A DNA stretch of 64,000 nucleotides from Dermatophilus congolensis (GTDB lineage: Bacteria > Actinomycetota > Actinomycetes > Actinomycetales > Dermatophilaceae), in assembly GCF_900187045.1 (NCBI RefSeq), contig NZ_LT906453.1, positions 1,364,001 to 1,428,000 on the forward strand, given 5' to 3'. The position numbers and the translations under genes are program-made. This document shows, one piece after another, positions 48,933-58,828 of the stretch. How positions within the stretch are numbered: position 1 is the first letter of the stretch; each line of letters begins with the position of its first letter. The notes beneath the pieces were generated by a model. The model made no database searches. It was not told the origin of the DNA and saw nothing but the letters and a program-made list of their open reading frames with translations.

Positions 48933-49874
48933 GTGCCCGGCTACGGCGTGCTCCCGCCCGAAGACTTCCTCACGGTCATCGACACTGCTCGTGAAGAAGA
49001 AGATCTGGTGCGCGCCGCGGCCGGAACCCACGGCACCAACGTCGCAGCCGTTCTTGGGTCACCCATTGACCATTCCCTTTCCCCGCTGCTACACCGAACC
49101 GCCTACAACGAGCTAGGTCTTAGCGATTGGCAGTTTCAGCGCTACGCCGTCGGTGGCCCTGGAGAACCAACCTTGGCGCATCACCTCTCTACCGTGCATG
49201 CCAGCCATGGCCGCTGGCGGGGGATGGCAATCACGATGCCTTTGAAAGAAGACGCACTGGCTGCAGCCGACCTTGTCTGCGCACGTGCAGCTGACCTCAG
49301 AGCAGCTAACACCCTCATTCCGTATGGCCGCGGCTGGGCAGCAGACAACACAGACATTGTCGGTATTGAGATGGCTCTGCAAGAAGTTGGGATCCAGCAC
49401 GCCGAGTACGCACTGATCATTGGTTCCGGTGCCACGGCCCGAGCCGCTCTGGCGGCGCTGGTTTCCTTCGGGGTTGAGCACGTCACATTCGCTGTGCGCT
49501 CTCAGGTGCGACCTGCCACTGTCGACCTAGCCAAACGTCTTGAAGTCAACATTGACACCCTGGCCCTCACTGACACGGTGAGCCTGCAGCGATGCGTCAA
49601 TGAAGCCGAAGTGACTATTTCTACTCTTCCCACGGGGACCGACCTCAGCTTGCCGCCCCTGAGTGATGACCCGATTCCGGGCATCGTGATGGATGTCGTC
49701 TATGCCAACTGGCCCACCGCTTTGGGTACCTGGGCGCAGGCGGCTGGCGCACGCGTTATTTCAGGGCTTCCCATGCTGCTCCACCAAGCTGCGGCTCAAG
49801 TGCGAGCCTTCACAGGGCGCACACCGAACGTCGCACATATGCGTCAGGCTTTGGAGCACGCTGTCACGTTGTAG
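48933..49874 (+). CDS. aroE: Shikimate dehydrogenase
   Basis: A 313-residue protein reducing 3-dehydroshikimate to shikimate. The substrate loop GSPIDHSLSPLLHRTAYNEL is near residue 47, the catalytic Lys is in MPLKEDAL near 104 and the Asp in ADNTDIVG near 139. The NADP-binding IGSGATARAAL is near 165. About 30-40 extra N-terminal residues precede the domain, so the GTG at 48933 (one base after the mltG stop) could be too early; GTGs further in remain possible. Confidence 0.88.
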   Translation: MPGYGVLPPEDFLTVIDTAREEEDLVRAAAGTHGTNVAAVLGSPIDHSLSPLLHRTAYNELGLSDWQFQRYAVGGPGEPTLAHHLSTVHASHGRWRGMAITMPLKEDALAAADLVCARAADLRAANTLIPYGRGWAADNTDIVGIEMALQEVGIQHAEYALIIGSGATARAALAALVSFGVEHVTFAVRSQVRPATVDLAKRLEVNIDTLALTDTVSLQRCVNEAEVTISTLPTGTDLSLPPLSDDPIPGIVMDVVYANWPTALGTWAQAAGARVISGLPMLLHQAAAQVRAFTGRTPNVAHMRQALEHAVTL

Positions 49875-49928
49875 CTGTCTGCCCAATCCCCGAGCAAGCG
49901 CCCGGGGGAGCGCACCAGCCGTGACACC

Positions 49929-51158
49929 ATGAGCTTCATGCGTTGGTTGACAGCAGGTGAGTCCCATGGCCCTTCCCTGGTGGCCATCCTTGAAGGAATG
50001 CCAGCGGGTGTGGAAGTGACCTCACATGATGTTGCGGCAGCGCTTGCGCGTAGGCGTTTGGGGTATGGGCGAGGTGCACGCCAGAAGTTTGAAAAGGATG
50101 CATTGCGCGTGCTTAGCGGTGTGCGTCACGGAGTTACGTTGGGGTCTCCCATTGCTGTGGAGATAGGTAATTCGGAGTGGCCGAAATGGGAGACGGTGAT
50201 GTCTCCTGACCCGGTTTGTGCTGATGCGTTGGCGCGTAGCGATGATGTCAATGCGCCGAAGGAGTTGGCTCGTAACAAGCCGCTTACTCGTCCTCGGCCG
50301 GGGCATGCTGACCTGGTTGGTATGCAGAAGTATGGGTGGGATGATGCGCGGAATGTGTTGGAGCGTTCTTCTGCGCGTGAGACTGCTGCTCGGGTGGCTT
50401 TGGGGGCTTACGCCTCGTGTTACTTGCAGCAGGTAGCGGGCATTCGTCTTGTTTCTCATACCGTTTCGATTGGTAGTGCGGGCACTGCTGATGGGGCAGC
50501 GCTGCCGACTCCTGATGATGTGGATGCCCTTGATGGTGATCCGGTGCGTTCTTTTGACGCTGCGGCTTCAGCGGCGATGGTGCAGCAGATTGATGCGGCT
50601 CGTGGTGCTGGTGACACTCTTGGTGGGGTTGTTGAGGTGCTTGCGTACGGGTGCCCTCCTGGTCTTGGGTCGCATGTGCATTGGGATCGGCGGTTGGATG
50701 CGCGTCTGGCTGGGGCGTTGATGGGGATTCAGGCTATTAAGGGGGTGGCGGTTGGTGATGGTTTTGATAGTGCTGCTCGGCTTGGTTCGCAGGCGCATGA
50801 TGAGATGGAGCGTGATGATGCTGGGGTGATTCGCCGTCGTACGGGGCATGCCGGTGGTCTTGAGGGCGGGATGACCAATGGTGAGTTTTTGCGGGTGAGC
50901 GCTGCGATGAAGCCGATCAGTACGGTGCCGCATGCGTTGGATACGGTTGATATCACTGGTCAGGGGGCGGCGAAGGCTATTCATCAGCGCTCGGATGTGT
51001 GCGCGGTGCCTGCGGCGGGAGTGGTTGCTGAGGCGATGGTTGCTTTGGTGCTTGCTGAGGCTGTTGCGGAGAAGTTTGGTGGGGACAGCGTGGTGGAGAC
51101 GCGGCGTAATGTGACGGGGTATTTGGAGGCTATGCCTGCTGGGAAGAGGACGTGGTGA
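49929..51158 (+). CDS. aroC: Chorismate synthase
   Basis: A 409-residue enzyme making chorismate from EPSP, FMN-dependent. [10 protein letters not shown] at the N-terminus, [12 protein letters not shown] near 43, GRSSARE-type segment [16 protein letters not shown] near 146, and [12 protein letters not shown] near 333 are family signatures. Starts at 49929 or 49938; neither has a close ribosome site. Base composition changes here to strongly G/T-rich at third positions compared with aroE. Confidence 0.95.
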   Translation: MSFMRWLTAGESHGPSLVAILEGMPAGVEVTSHDVAAALARRRLGYGRGARQKFEKDALRVLSGVRHGVTLGSPIAVEIGNSEWPKWETVMSPDPVCADALARSDDVNAPKELARNKPLTRPRPGHADLVGMQKYGWDDARNVLERSSARETAARVALGAYASCYLQQVAGIRLVSHTVSIGSAGTADGAALPTPDDVDALDGDPVRSFDAAASAAMVQQIDAARGAGDTLGGVVEVLAYGCPPGLGSHVHWDRRLDARLAGALMGIQAIKGVAVGDGFDSAARLGSQAHDEMERDDAGVIRRRTGHAGGLEGGMTNGEFLRVSAAMKPISTVPHALDTVDITGQGAAKAIHQRSDVCAVPAAGVVAEAMVALVLAEAVAEKFGGDSVVETRRNVTGYLEAMPAGKRTW

Positions 51159-51703
51159 CTGAGCAGATGTGTGTTGATTCCTCGCTCATTGTTTTAACTG
51201 GTCCTCCGGGGGCGGGTAAGTCCACGGTGGGGCGGTTGTTGGCTGCGCGTTTGGGTGTTGATTTCGCTGACACGGATGTTCTTGTTACCCAGCGGGCTGG
51301 CAAGGATATTGCGGATATTTTTGTTGATGATGGGGAGGCTGCTTTTCGCGCGGTGGAGCGTGAGGTAGTTGCTGATGCGTTGGCGCATCGGCGTGGTGTG
51401 TTGGCGTTGGGTGGGGGAGCGGTGCTTGATCCGGTCTCGCAGGTGTTGTTGCGGGATCGGTGTGTGGTGTTTCTTGATGTGTCGTTGCGGTATGCGGGTA
51501 GGCGTACTGGGTTTGATCAGGGGCGGCCGTTGTTGGCGTTGAATCCGCGGGGGCAGTGGCTTGCGTTGATGGAGCAGCGGCGTCCGATTTATGTGGACGT
51601 GGCGACGGCGAGGGTTGATACCGATGGCAAAGAGCCCGATGAGGTGGTTGAGGCTGTTGTTGCGTTGTTGTCTGATGAGTTGAACAGCGGGGGAGTGCGA
51701 TGA
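51155..51703 (+). CDS. aroK: Shikimate kinase
   Basis: A 182-residue P-loop kinase phosphorylating shikimate. Walker [10 protein letters not shown] is at about 14-22, the DTD shikimate-binding motif in FADTDVLV near 37, [11 protein letters not shown] near 60, and [10 protein letters not shown] near 82. The GTG at 51155 overlaps the aroC stop (GTGA); a GTG three bases earlier is equally possible. Confidence 0.94.
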   Translation: MTEQMCVDSSLIVLTGPPGAGKSTVGRLLAARLGVDFADTDVLVTQRAGKDIADIFVDDGEAAFRAVEREVVADALAHRRGVLALGGGAVLDPVSQVLLRDRCVVFLDVSLRYAGRRTGFDQGRPLLALNPRGQWLALMEQRRPIYVDVATARVDTDGKEPDEVVEAVVALLSDELNSGGVR

Positions 51704-52851
51704 GTGTTGATGGGGTGCGGTGTGAGGGTGGTCGTAGCGTTATTCATGTGGGGCCCACTGCTGGGGCGGGGGCGTATGACGTGGTGGTGGGGTGGGGGTT
51801 GGCTGCCGAGGTAGCTGCGTTAGTGATGGGTACCGGTGGTGAGGGTGTGGTGGCTGATCCTGCTGCGAATCGTCCTGGGCGGGCGTTGGTTGTGCATGCT
51901 GGTGCGGTGGAGGGATTGGCGCGGGAGATTGCTGGGCAGTTGCGGGGTGGGGGTGTTGAGGCGCTTGTGGTGTGTGTGCCTGATGGTGAGGCGGCTAAGA
52001 CGGTGAGTGTGGCTGCGGATTTGTGGTCGCGGATGGGGCGGGCGGGTTTTACGCGTTCGGATGTTGTTGTTGGTGTTGGTGGTGGGGCTGTGACGGATTT
52101 GGCTGGGTGGGTTGCGGCGAGTTGGTTGCGTGGGGTGTCGGTGGTGCAGGTCCCGACGACGGTATTGGGGATGGTGGATGCGGCTGTGGGGGGTAAGACG
52201 GGGATTAATACGGCCGAGGGGAAGAATTTGGTGGGGGCTTTTCACCCGCCGTTGGGGGTTTTTGCTGATTTGTCAGTGTTGCGGACGTTGCCGAAGGCGG
52301 ATGTGGTGGCGGGTTTGGCTGAGGTGGTTAAGGGTGGGTTTATTGCTGATCGGCGGATTCTTGAGTTGATTGAGCAGGACCCTCTAGGAGCGGTGGATCC
52401 GGAGTCTGGGGTGTTGCGGGAGTTGGTGGAGCGCAAGATTGCGGTGAAGGCGGGGATTGTGACGGGGGATCTGTGTGAGGCGGGGGAGCGTGAGTTCCTT
52501 AACTATGGGCATACGTTGGCGCACGCTATTGAGAATCTTGAGGGGTATACGTGGCGTCATGGGGATGCAGTGTCGGTGGGGATGGTGTTTGCGGCTGAGT
52601 TGGCGTGTAGTGCTGGGTTGTTGGATGCGGCTGTGGTGCGGCGGCATCGGGATGTGTTGTCGGGTTTGGGGTTGCCGGTGGGGTATTCGGGGGCTGGGTT
52701 TGCTGATGTTGTGGAGGTGATGGGGCGGGATAAGAAGACGCGGGGGGCGACGTTGCGGTTTGTGGTTCTTGCTGGTGTGGGGGTTCCGCGGCGGCTTGTG
52801 GGGCCGGATGAGGGGTTGTTGCGGGAGGCTTTTGCTGCGGTGTCGGGGTGA
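51700..52851 (+). CDS. aroB: 3-dehydroquinate synthase
   Basis: A 383-residue NAD- and zinc-dependent enzyme forming 3-dehydroquinate from DAHP. VGGGAVTDLAGWVAASWLRG near 126, QVPTTVLGMVDAAVGGKTGI near 151, and zinc-site segments with NYGHTLAHAIE near 267 and WRHGDAVSVGM near 284 are present. ATG overlaps the aroK stop (ATGA). The gene is convergent with the following lipoprotein gene, 14 bases away. Confidence 0.95.
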   Translation: MSVDGVRCEGGRSVIHVGPTAGAGAYDVVVGWGLAAEVAALVMGTGGEGVVADPAANRPGRALVVHAGAVEGLAREIAGQLRGGGVEALVVCVPDGEAAKTVSVAADLWSRMGRAGFTRSDVVVGVGGGAVTDLAGWVAASWLRGVSVVQVPTTVLGMVDAAVGGKTGINTAEGKNLVGAFHPPLGVFADLSVLRTLPKADVVAGLAEVVKGGFIADRRILELIEQDPLGAVDPESGVLRELVERKIAVKAGIVTGDLCEAGEREFLNYGHTLAHAIENLEGYTWRHGDAVSVGMVFAAELACSAGLLDAAVVRRHRDVLSGLGLPVGYSGAGFADVVEVMGRDKKTRGATLRFVVLAGVGVPRRLVGPDEGLLREAFAAVSG

Positions 52852-52865
52852 GGTGTGGGAGTGGG

Positions 52866-54539
52866 TTATTGCGGGGGGCGGGTGATGTGTGTGTAGACGG
52901 GTACGCCGGTGGGGTCGGTGACGACGCCTGTGACGGCGGAGGTGGAGGTGGTGGTGGCGTTGAATGACCATAGGGGCAGGCTGGGTAGGCCGCGCAGGAT
53001 GTAGCGTTCGGCTTCTTGCTGGGCGGCCATGGCGGCGGAGTTTTTGGTTGCTGCGTTGGCTAGGCGTAGGTGGAGTTCGGCGAGGGGGTCGGTGTAGGAG
53101 TTCCAGTTTTCTTGGGCGTCGGGGGAGTAGCGGGGTTCGAGGAAGGCGCCGAGGTCGCGTTGGCGCATGCGCCAGGTGCGTAGGTAGGGGCCGTTGATTT
53201 TGCCGTTGCGGACGGCGTTGGCTAGTGCTTGTTCGTTGGGGTAGGGGCGGGTGTCGCAGGTGATGGGGAGGGTTTCGACGAGGGCGGAGCAGATGGCGCC
53301 GGCGGATACGGCTTCGGTGCCGTTGGTGAGGTAGGCGATGGTGATGTTGTGGGGTGAGTTGGGTGACCAGAGGGCTCGGGCTTGGTCGGGGTCGTGGACG
53401 CAGAGGGTTCCGCAGATGTCGTTGGAGTAGCCGTCGACGACGGGGGATGCTAGGTCGGTGGCGGGGGTGGTGGCGCCGTCGTAGTTGGTTTCGGTGATGG
53501 TGTTGCGGTCTAGGGCGGCGCCGATGGCTGCTTTGCGGTTGCGTCCTTCGATTCCTTGCCATTCGGGGGTGGTGGGGAAGTCGAGGGTTTGGTTCATGCC
53601 GACGGGTTGTTGTGCGACTTGGAGTTTTGCGTCGGTGGCTTCTTGGATGCGGTTGGGGGGTAGTTCGTCGATGACGTCGAGTTTTCCTGCGCGTAGGTCG
53701 AGGTAGGCGGTGTCGAGGTTGTCGTAGGTGTGGAATTCGATTCCGGTGTTGGCTACTTGTTGGGGGCTCATGTAGGTGGAGTTGGGGCGCAGGGTGTAGG
53801 TGCCTTTGCCGGTCCAGGGTTTTTCGAGTCGGTAGGGGCCGTTTCCGGTGGGTTTGGTGGCTAGGGCGGTGGGGTCGGTGCGTTGTTTGGCGGGGAAGGG
53901 GGCCATGGTGATGTCGGCGGAGAGTTTGTTGAAGCGTGGTGTGGGGGTGGTGAGGGTGATTTGGAGGGTGGTGGGGTTGATGACGTTGAGGCCGCTGAGG
54001 GGGTCGGTGTTTTTGGGGTCGTGTTCGTCGTAGCCTTCGATGAGGGTGAGGGGGGTGGCTACTCCGGTGGTTTTGGTGCGGGTTGCGGTGAGGGTCCAGG
54101 AGGCGGCGATATCTTCGGCGGTGATGGGTGTTCCGTCGGCGAATTGGGCGCGGGGGTCGATTTTGGCGGTCCAGGTGGTGTGGTCGCTGGTGGTCATGGT
54201 GTTGGCGAGGCCGGGGACTGCTTTTCCTTTGGGGTCGATGGAGTACAGGCCGCGGTAGATGAGTTGGGCGATGCGGCGGGTGGCGTCGTCGGTGATGTCG
54301 GCGGGGAAGAGTGAGGGGCCTGCGGCGCGGGTGTTGGTGCGGATGGGTGTTTCGGGGGCTACTGGTGGGGGTGTGGTGGGGGGTTGTGAGGGTGTGGTGG
54401 GGGTGGGGCTGGGGTGGGTGCAGGCGGTGGTGAGTAGGGTGCATGCGAGCGTGACGAGGATCCGCCGGTGTGTGCGGCGGCGGGTGTGGGGTGTTGGGAT
54501 GGAACTGGGTCGTTCTTGTGTGTTCCCCCGGTTTCGCAT
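52866..54539 (-). CDS. Orphan peptide-binding lipoprotein (SBP family 5)
   Basis: A 557-residue lipoprotein: a basic N-terminal stretch of about 26 residues, hydrophobic RILVTLACTLLTTAC (lipobox LTTAC, Cys near 40), then a Pro/Thr linker. The body is SBP_bac_5-like: AKIDPRAQFADGTPITAEDI near 150, KPTGNGPYRLEK, and NRKAAIGAALDRNTIT near 345. No permease or ATPase is adjacent, so it may serve one of the two importers at 31-43 kb or act alone as a peptide sensor. It lies between aroB and efp, where relatives often have other genes. Confidence 0.85.
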   Translation of the reverse strand: MRNRGNTQERPSSIPTPHTRRRTHRRILVTLACTLLTTACTHPSPTPTTPSQPPTTPPPVAPETPIRTNTRAAGPSLFPADITDDATRRIAQLIYRGLYSIDPKGKAVPGLANTMTTSDHTTWTAKIDPRAQFADGTPITAEDIAASWTLTATRTKTTGVATPLTLIEGYDEHDPKNTDPLSGLNVINPTTLQITLTTPTPRFNKLSADITMAPFPAKQRTDPTALATKPTGNGPYRLEKPWTGKGTYTLRPNSTYMSPQQVANTGIEFHTYDNLDTAYLDLRAGKLDVIDELPPNRIQEATDAKLQVAQQPVGMNQTLDFPTTPEWQGIEGRNRKAAIGAALDRNTITETNYDGATTPATDLASPVVDGYSNDICGTLCVHDPDQARALWSPNSPHNITIAYLTNGTEAVSAGAICSALVETLPITCDTRPYPNEQALANAVRNGKINGPYLRTWRMRQRDLGAFLEPRYSPDAQENWNSYTDPLAELHLRLANAATKNSAAMAAQQEAERYILRGLPSLPLWSFNATTTSTSAVTGVVTDPTGVPVYTHITRPPQ

Positions 54540-54622
54540 GTAGCCACCTTGCCACGGGTGGGGTGGTGGAGGTGGAGGGCGGGGTGTTGTCGGTGGAGTC
54601 TGCGAAGGGCCGGTGGCGCGGA

Positions 54623-54628
54623 TAGACT
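54623..54628 (+). promoter_or_regulatory. Candidate -10 element of efp
   Basis: TAGACT fits TANNNT and would start transcription near 54635, leaving a 45-base leader with GAGAGAG before the GTG. No clear -35. Confidence 0.4.
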
Positions 54629-54679
54629 GGTGGGCCGAGAGTTATTCGGACATCATTTTCGAAGAGAGAGTCGACTTAC

Positions 54680-55240
54680 GTGGCAACGACGAACGATCTG
54701 AAAAACGGCATGGTGCTGGTGCTGGACAACCAGTTGTGGACTGTTATTGAGTTCCAGCACGTGAAGCCGGGTAAGGGTCCGGCTTTTGTCCGTACCAAGC
54801 TCAAGAGTGTGACGAGCGGTAAGACGGTCGATAAGACGTTTAACGCTGGCACGAAGGTCGAGACCAGCAATGTCGACAAGCGCTCGATGCAGTACTTGTA
54901 CAAGGATGGCGACGACTACGTTTTCATGGATGGGAAAACGTATGACCAGTTGACGGTGCCGGGAAGTGTTGTTGGTGACGCGGCGAAGTACATGTTGGAG
55001 AACATGGAAGCCACGGTTGCTACGCATGAGGGTTCGGTGTTGTTTATTGAGCTTCCTGCGTCGGTGGAGTTGGAGATCACGTACACGGAGCCGGGGTTGC
55101 AGGGTGACCGTTCCACTGGTGGGACGAAGCCTGCGACGTTGGAGACGGGTGCTGAGATTCAGGTGCCGTTGTTCCTGGAGACCGGTACTCGTGTCAAGGT
55201 TGATACGCGTGATGGCTCGTACTTGAGCCGTGTGAACTGA
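54680..55240 (+). CDS. efp: Elongation factor P
   Basis: A 186-residue translation factor that relieves stalling at Pro-Pro sequences. Three beta-barrel domains; the loop Lys that is modified in some bacteria is K32 in VKPGKGPAF. The C-terminal [20 protein letters not shown] signature is present. GTG start, TGATG junction with nusB. Its codons are closer to a highly expressed gene than its neighbours. Confidence 0.96.
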   Translation: MATTNDLKNGMVLVLDNQLWTVIEFQHVKPGKGPAFVRTKLKSVTSGKTVDKTFNAGTKVETSNVDKRSMQYLYKDGDDYVFMDGKTYDQLTVPGSVVGDAAKYMLENMEATVATHEGSVLFIELPASVELEITYTEPGLQGDRSTGGTKPATLETGAEIQVPLFLETGTRVKVDTRDGSYLSRVN

Positions 55241-55740
55241 TGTCGCAGAGCTCTTCGGAGTCTGTTCGCAGCGGTTCGGGGGCGGGTAAGCGTTCTCGTT
55301 CGGGTAAGCCTGGCCAGGGTTCGGGTACGTCTGCGCGCAGTAAGGCTCGTCGTGAGGCTTTGGATATTTTGTTTGAGGCTGAGCAGCGGGGTAAGCGTCC
55401 GTTGGAGATGCTGGCTGAGCGGGTGGCGCATCCGGCGCGGGTGAATCCTCCGCGTGCGTTTGCGGCGCAGATCGTCGAGGGTGTGGCTGATCATTGGGCT
55501 GCGATCGATGATGCTATTTCGACGTATTCGCAGGGTTGGGCGTTGGATCGTCTTCCGGCGGTTGATCGTGCTGCGTTGCGGGTCGGGACGTGGGAGGTTC
55601 TGTACCACGATGAGACACCTGATGGTGTTGCCGTGGCGGAGGCTGTTGCGTTGGTGGCTGATTTGTCGACTGATTCGTCTCCGAGCTTCGTGAATGGTTT
55701 GTTGAGTCGTATCGTCGAGGTGAAGTCCACGTTGATGTGA
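55240..55740 (+). CDS. nusB: Transcription antitermination factor NusB
   Basis: A 166-residue helical RNA-binding protein for rRNA antitermination. A basic Ser/Gly-rich N-terminal tail of about 30 residues precedes the domain, which starts SKARREALDILFEAEQRGK and contains VDRAALRVGTWEVLY near 106 and FVNGLLSRIV near 152. Overlaps the efp stop by one base. Confidence 0.94.
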   Translation: MSQSSSESVRSGSGAGKRSRSGKPGQGSGTSARSKARREALDILFEAEQRGKRPLEMLAERVAHPARVNPPRAFAAQIVEGVADHWAAIDDAISTYSQGWALDRLPAVDRAALRVGTWEVLYHDETPDGVAVAEAVALVADLSTDSSPSFVNGLLSRIVEVKSTLM

Positions 55741-55754
55741 TCAGCGTGGTGTGT

Positions 55755-55791
55755 CAGGAGGGGCGTGCGCCGGTGGTGCATGCCCCTCCTG
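55755..55791 (+). terminator. Terminator after nusB
   Basis: CAGGAGGGGC (55755-55764) pairs with GCCCCTCCTG (55782-55791); GTGC/GCAT extends the stem to 14 bp with one wobble. It begins 14 bases after the nusB stop and ends the aro-efp-nusB run. Confidence 0.8.
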
Positions 55792-55904
55792 GCGTGTGTT
55801 GGTGGTGTTGCGCCCGTAGGATTGCGGAATTGTGTTGCCGCAGCAGTGTTCTTTGAGGGTTGTTGTGGTGTGGGCGTGGTCAGGATTGCGGGGAGGTTGC
55901 CCAG

Positions 55905-56840
55905 GTGGATATTCGTCAGTTGCGCTATTTCCTTGCTGTGAGTGAGCGCAAGTCGTTGTCGAGTGCGGCGCGTAATTTGTATGTCACTCAGCCGACGTTG
56001 ACGGTGGCGATGAAGAAGTTGGAGACGGATGTGCGGGCGAGGTTGTTTGTTCGTACTCCGGGGTCGGGGTATGAGCTGACGGAGGCGGGGCGGCGTTTGT
56101 ATGAGGAGGGGTCGGAGATTGTGCGGCGGGTGGATGCGGTAGTGGATGAGATTCGGGCGATGGGGCAGCAGGCGCGTCCGCAGCTGCGGGTGGGGTTGAC
56201 GGTGTTGTTTGCGGTGCAGCATATGCCGGCGATTTCGGCGTTTATTGCTGGGCATACCGATGTTGAAGTGACGTTGGTGCAGAGCGGTTCGATGCAGTTG
56301 CAGAAGGCTTTGGTGGCTGATGAGATCGATGTGGCGATTGTGAGTCACCCAATTGTGGAGCCGGAGATCACGGTGTTGTCTTTGCCTGAGGGGGCGGGGT
56401 CGTACAGGGTGTCGGCGGTGATGCGTTCGGATAATCCGTTGGCGGGGCGGGAGTCGGTGACGTTTGCGCAGCTGCGTTCGGAGCGGTTTTGTGCGTTGTC
56501 GGAGCGGTTTGTGTTGGGGCGGGTGTTGCGTTCGCGTGCTGCGGAGGTGGGGTTTACGCCTGCGGTGGTGTTGCAGGATGACAGTTGGGAGGTGCTGTTG
56601 AATGCGGTGCGTTCGTTGAATGCGGTGGCGTTGTTGCCTTCTGAGGTGGAGGAGTTGTCGGTGGTGGAGGGGGTGTCGTGGGTGCCGTTGGACGATAAGG
56701 CGAATTGTTTTCCGATTGGTATTGCGACTCATGGCGCAGCGCAGCGCAGTGGGGTGGTGGATGAGTTTGTCACGATGATTCGTCAGTGTGGGCGTTCGGC
56801 TGCGCTGCGCTCGGGGGTAGGTGATGGGGTTACTGGGTGA
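55905..56840 (+). CDS. LysR-type transcriptional regulator
   Basis: A 311-residue LysR regulator. The winged helix-turn-helix is at residues 1-60 (IRQLRYFLAVSERKSLSSAA, TQPTLTVAMKKLE), followed by a periplasmic-binding-type effector domain from about 90. GTG at 55905 is chosen because GGGAGG lies eight bases upstream. Its 3' end overlaps the end of the convergent buk gene by 11 bases. Target unknown; control of the dehydrogenase-Ptb-Buk operon is possible, but the usual divergent arrangement is absent. Confidence 0.9.
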   Translation: MDIRQLRYFLAVSERKSLSSAARNLYVTQPTLTVAMKKLETDVRARLFVRTPGSGYELTEAGRRLYEEGSEIVRRVDAVVDEIRAMGQQARPQLRVGLTVLFAVQHMPAISAFIAGHTDVEVTLVQSGSMQLQKALVADEIDVAIVSHPIVEPEITVLSLPEGAGSYRVSAVMRSDNPLAGRESVTFAQLRSERFCALSERFVLGRVLRSRAAEVGFTPAVVLQDDSWEVLLNAVRSLNAVALLPSEVEELSVVEGVSWVPLDDKANCFPIGIATHGAAQRSGVVDEFVTMIRQCGRSAALRSGVGDGVTG

Positions 56841-57891
56841 GGGTGTGGGCGTGTTCTTCGCCGTTGAGTACGCGTAGGGCTCCGGCGGCTAGGGCGGTCA
56901 TTTCTGCTTCGCCGGGGTAGGGGTGCAGTGGGGCGATGAATGCGGTGCGTTCGGCTACGAGGGTGCATAGGCGGTTGGAGTGGGCCATGCCTCCGGTGAG
57001 GATGATGGCGTCGACGGAGCCTTTCATGGTGGTGGCTAGGCATCCGATTGCTTTGGCGATGTTTAGTGCCATGGCTTCGAGGATGAGGGCGGCGTGGGTG
57101 TCACCGTTGTCTATGCGGTTTTCTAGGACGCGTAGGTCGGTGGTGTCGGCGTGGGAGCGTAGCCCGGCTCGGGAGCGGACGAGTTGGGTGAATTCTTCGA
57201 CGCTCATGGTGTTCAGGAGGGTGGTGACGGTTTTGAGGGGCAGGCCGCCGGAGCGTTCGGCTGAGAATTGGATTTCGTCGTCGGAGATGAAGTCGATGAC
57301 GGTGCCGTGTTGGTGGGCGCTGGCGGAGCTGCCTCCGCCGATGTGGACGACGATGATGTCGCTGTTGGGGTAGCCCTTACCGAGTTTGTTGGCCAGGTCG
57401 ATGGCTACGGCGCGCATGTTGAGGTGGTGGCCGATGCTTTCGCGGTGGATGCCTGCGATGCCGGTGATGCGGGCGACGTCGGATATTTCGTCGACGGTGA
57501 CGGGGTCGTAGACGTAGGCGGGGGCGTTGGGGATGCCGAAGGTGGCGGCCATGATGCGGGCGAGGGGGCCGCCGAGGTTGGAGGCGTGTTGGAGGGTGGG
57601 GCGGTTGCGGACGATGTCTTCGAAGGTGTCGTCGACGGTGATGGCGCCGGGGGCGACGGGGCCGATGAGTCCGCCGCGGCCGACGACGGCGTCGAAGTTG
57701 TTTTCGCTTCGGTCGCGCAGGATTTTTTCGATGTCGTTGGCGCGGGTGTCGAGTTGGTCGATGACGTGGGTGGTGTGTGCGAAGTGGTGGGGGTCGTAGG
57801 TGATTTCTTCGCGGAAGAGTTCGGTGGTGTCGTTGTAGACGGCGATTTTGGTGGAGGTCGCTCCGGGGTTGATGGCCAGGATGTGTTTCAT
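56830..57891 (-). CDS. buk: Butyrate kinase
   Basis: A 353-residue ASKHA-fold kinase of the butyrate/branched-chain fatty acid kinase family. INPGATSTKIAVY at residues 6-18 binds phosphate, GRGGLIGPV near 69, VHIGGGSSASAH near 191 and ILTGGMAHS near 297. It converts acyl phosphate and ADP to the acid and ATP (or the reverse). Last gene of the operon; ATG overlaps the ptb stop. Confidence 0.93.
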   Translation of the reverse strand: MKHILAINPGATSTKIAVYNDTTELFREEITYDPHHFAHTTHVIDQLDTRANDIEKILRDRSENNFDAVVGRGGLIGPVAPGAITVDDTFEDIVRNRPTLQHASNLGGPLARIMAATFGIPNAPAYVYDPVTVDEISDVARITGIAGIHRESIGHHLNMRAVAIDLANKLGKGYPNSDIIVVHIGGGSSASAHQHGTVIDFISDDEIQFSAERSGGLPLKTVTTLLNTMSVEEFTQLVRSRAGLRSHADTTDLRVLENRIDNGDTHAALILEAMALNIAKAIGCLATTMKGSVDAIILTGGMAHSNRLCTLVAERTAFIAPLHPYPGEAEMTALAAGALRVLNGEEHAHTLTQ

Positions 57892-58787
57892 GCGTGGTCT
57901 CCCAGGAGGCGTGCTAGGGCGATGGAGAGGTATTTCTCTTGGGCTGATGAGCTGCGTGAGACGAGGATGATGGGTACTGCGGCGCCGAGGACGAGTCCGG
58001 CCATGGTTCCGTTGCCGAACATGCTGAGGGATTTGGCTACGGCGTTGCCGGAGACGATGTCGGGAGCCAGGAGGATGGAGGCGTCGCCGCGGATGCGGCC
58101 TTTCCAGCCTTTTTCTTCTGCGTGGCTGGGTAGGAGTGCTAGGTCCAGGGATAGGGGGCCTTCGATGGTGATGTCGTTGGTGGCGTTGTTGGTGGTGAAG
58201 GTGGTTTGGAGTTCGGCGGAGGGTAGTCGGGGGATGGGGGTTTCTGCGGCTGAGAGCAGGGCGACTTTGGGGTGAGGTTGACCTAGGAGTCGCATGATGT
58301 GGACGGCGTGGTTGATCAGGGGCATCATGTCTTCTTCGCGGGGGACGGTGACCATGCCGCCGTCGGTGATGGCGATGATGCGTCCGACGGTGGGGTTGTC
58401 GACGAGCATGACGTGGGATAGCAGGGGGCTGGTGCGGATGCCGGTTTCTCGGTCGACGACGGGTTTGAGGAATGTGCCGGTGGAGATGTGCCCTTTCATG
58501 AGGGCATCGGCGTTGCCGGTGCGGGCTAGGCGGACGCCTTCGGCAGCGGCGTGGGTGTCTTCGGCGATGTCGATGAGGTCGTATTGGTCGGGGGTGAGGC
58601 GGTGGGCGACTGTTTTTTCGATGCTGGTTGCGTCGTCGATGAGGATGGGGTGGATGAGGTTTTTGTGGGTGGCTTGGATGATGCTGTCGAGGACGTGTTC
58701 GTCGGCTGCTTTGACGACGGCGACGCGGGCTGCGGGTGCGGTGCTGTCTTGGCTGATGTTGATGAGGTCGTTCATTGTGATCGACAC
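57888..58787 (-). CDS. ptb: Phosphate butyryltransferase
   Basis: A 299-residue phosphate acyltransferase exchanging CoA for phosphate on butyryl- or branched acyl-CoA. ADALMKGHISTGTFLKPVVD near 92 and PEIVSGN-type segment APDIVSGNAVAKSLSMFGNG near 239 are family signatures. Overlaps buk (ATGA). The ptb-buk pair follows a 2-oxoacid dehydrogenase as in the Bacillus bkd operon. Confidence 0.92.
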   Translation of the reverse strand: MSITMNDLINISQDSTAPAARVAVVKAADEHVLDSIIQATHKNLIHPILIDDATSIEKTVAHRLTPDQYDLIDIAEDTHAAAEGVRLARTGNADALMKGHISTGTFLKPVVDRETGIRTSPLLSHVMLVDNPTVGRIIAITDGGMVTVPREEDMMPLINHAVHIMRLLGQPHPKVALLSAAETPIPRLPSAELQTTFTTNNATNDITIEGPLSLDLALLPSHAEEKGWKGRIRGDASILLAPDIVSGNAVAKSLSMFGNGTMAGLVLGAAVPIILVSRSSSAQEKYLSIALARLLGDHA

Positions 58788-58828
58788 GGGGTGAAGCTCC
58801 TTGTGAGTTGTGTGTCGTGTGTGGCTTT

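Noticed and set aside
52384-54555. A 723-codon open frame on the minus strand overlapping the orphan lipoprotein gene
   Set aside because: Product is Arg/His/Pro repeats; it is a shadow of the NNC-rich real gene in another frame. The same holds for frames at 22870-24681 and 25382-27046.
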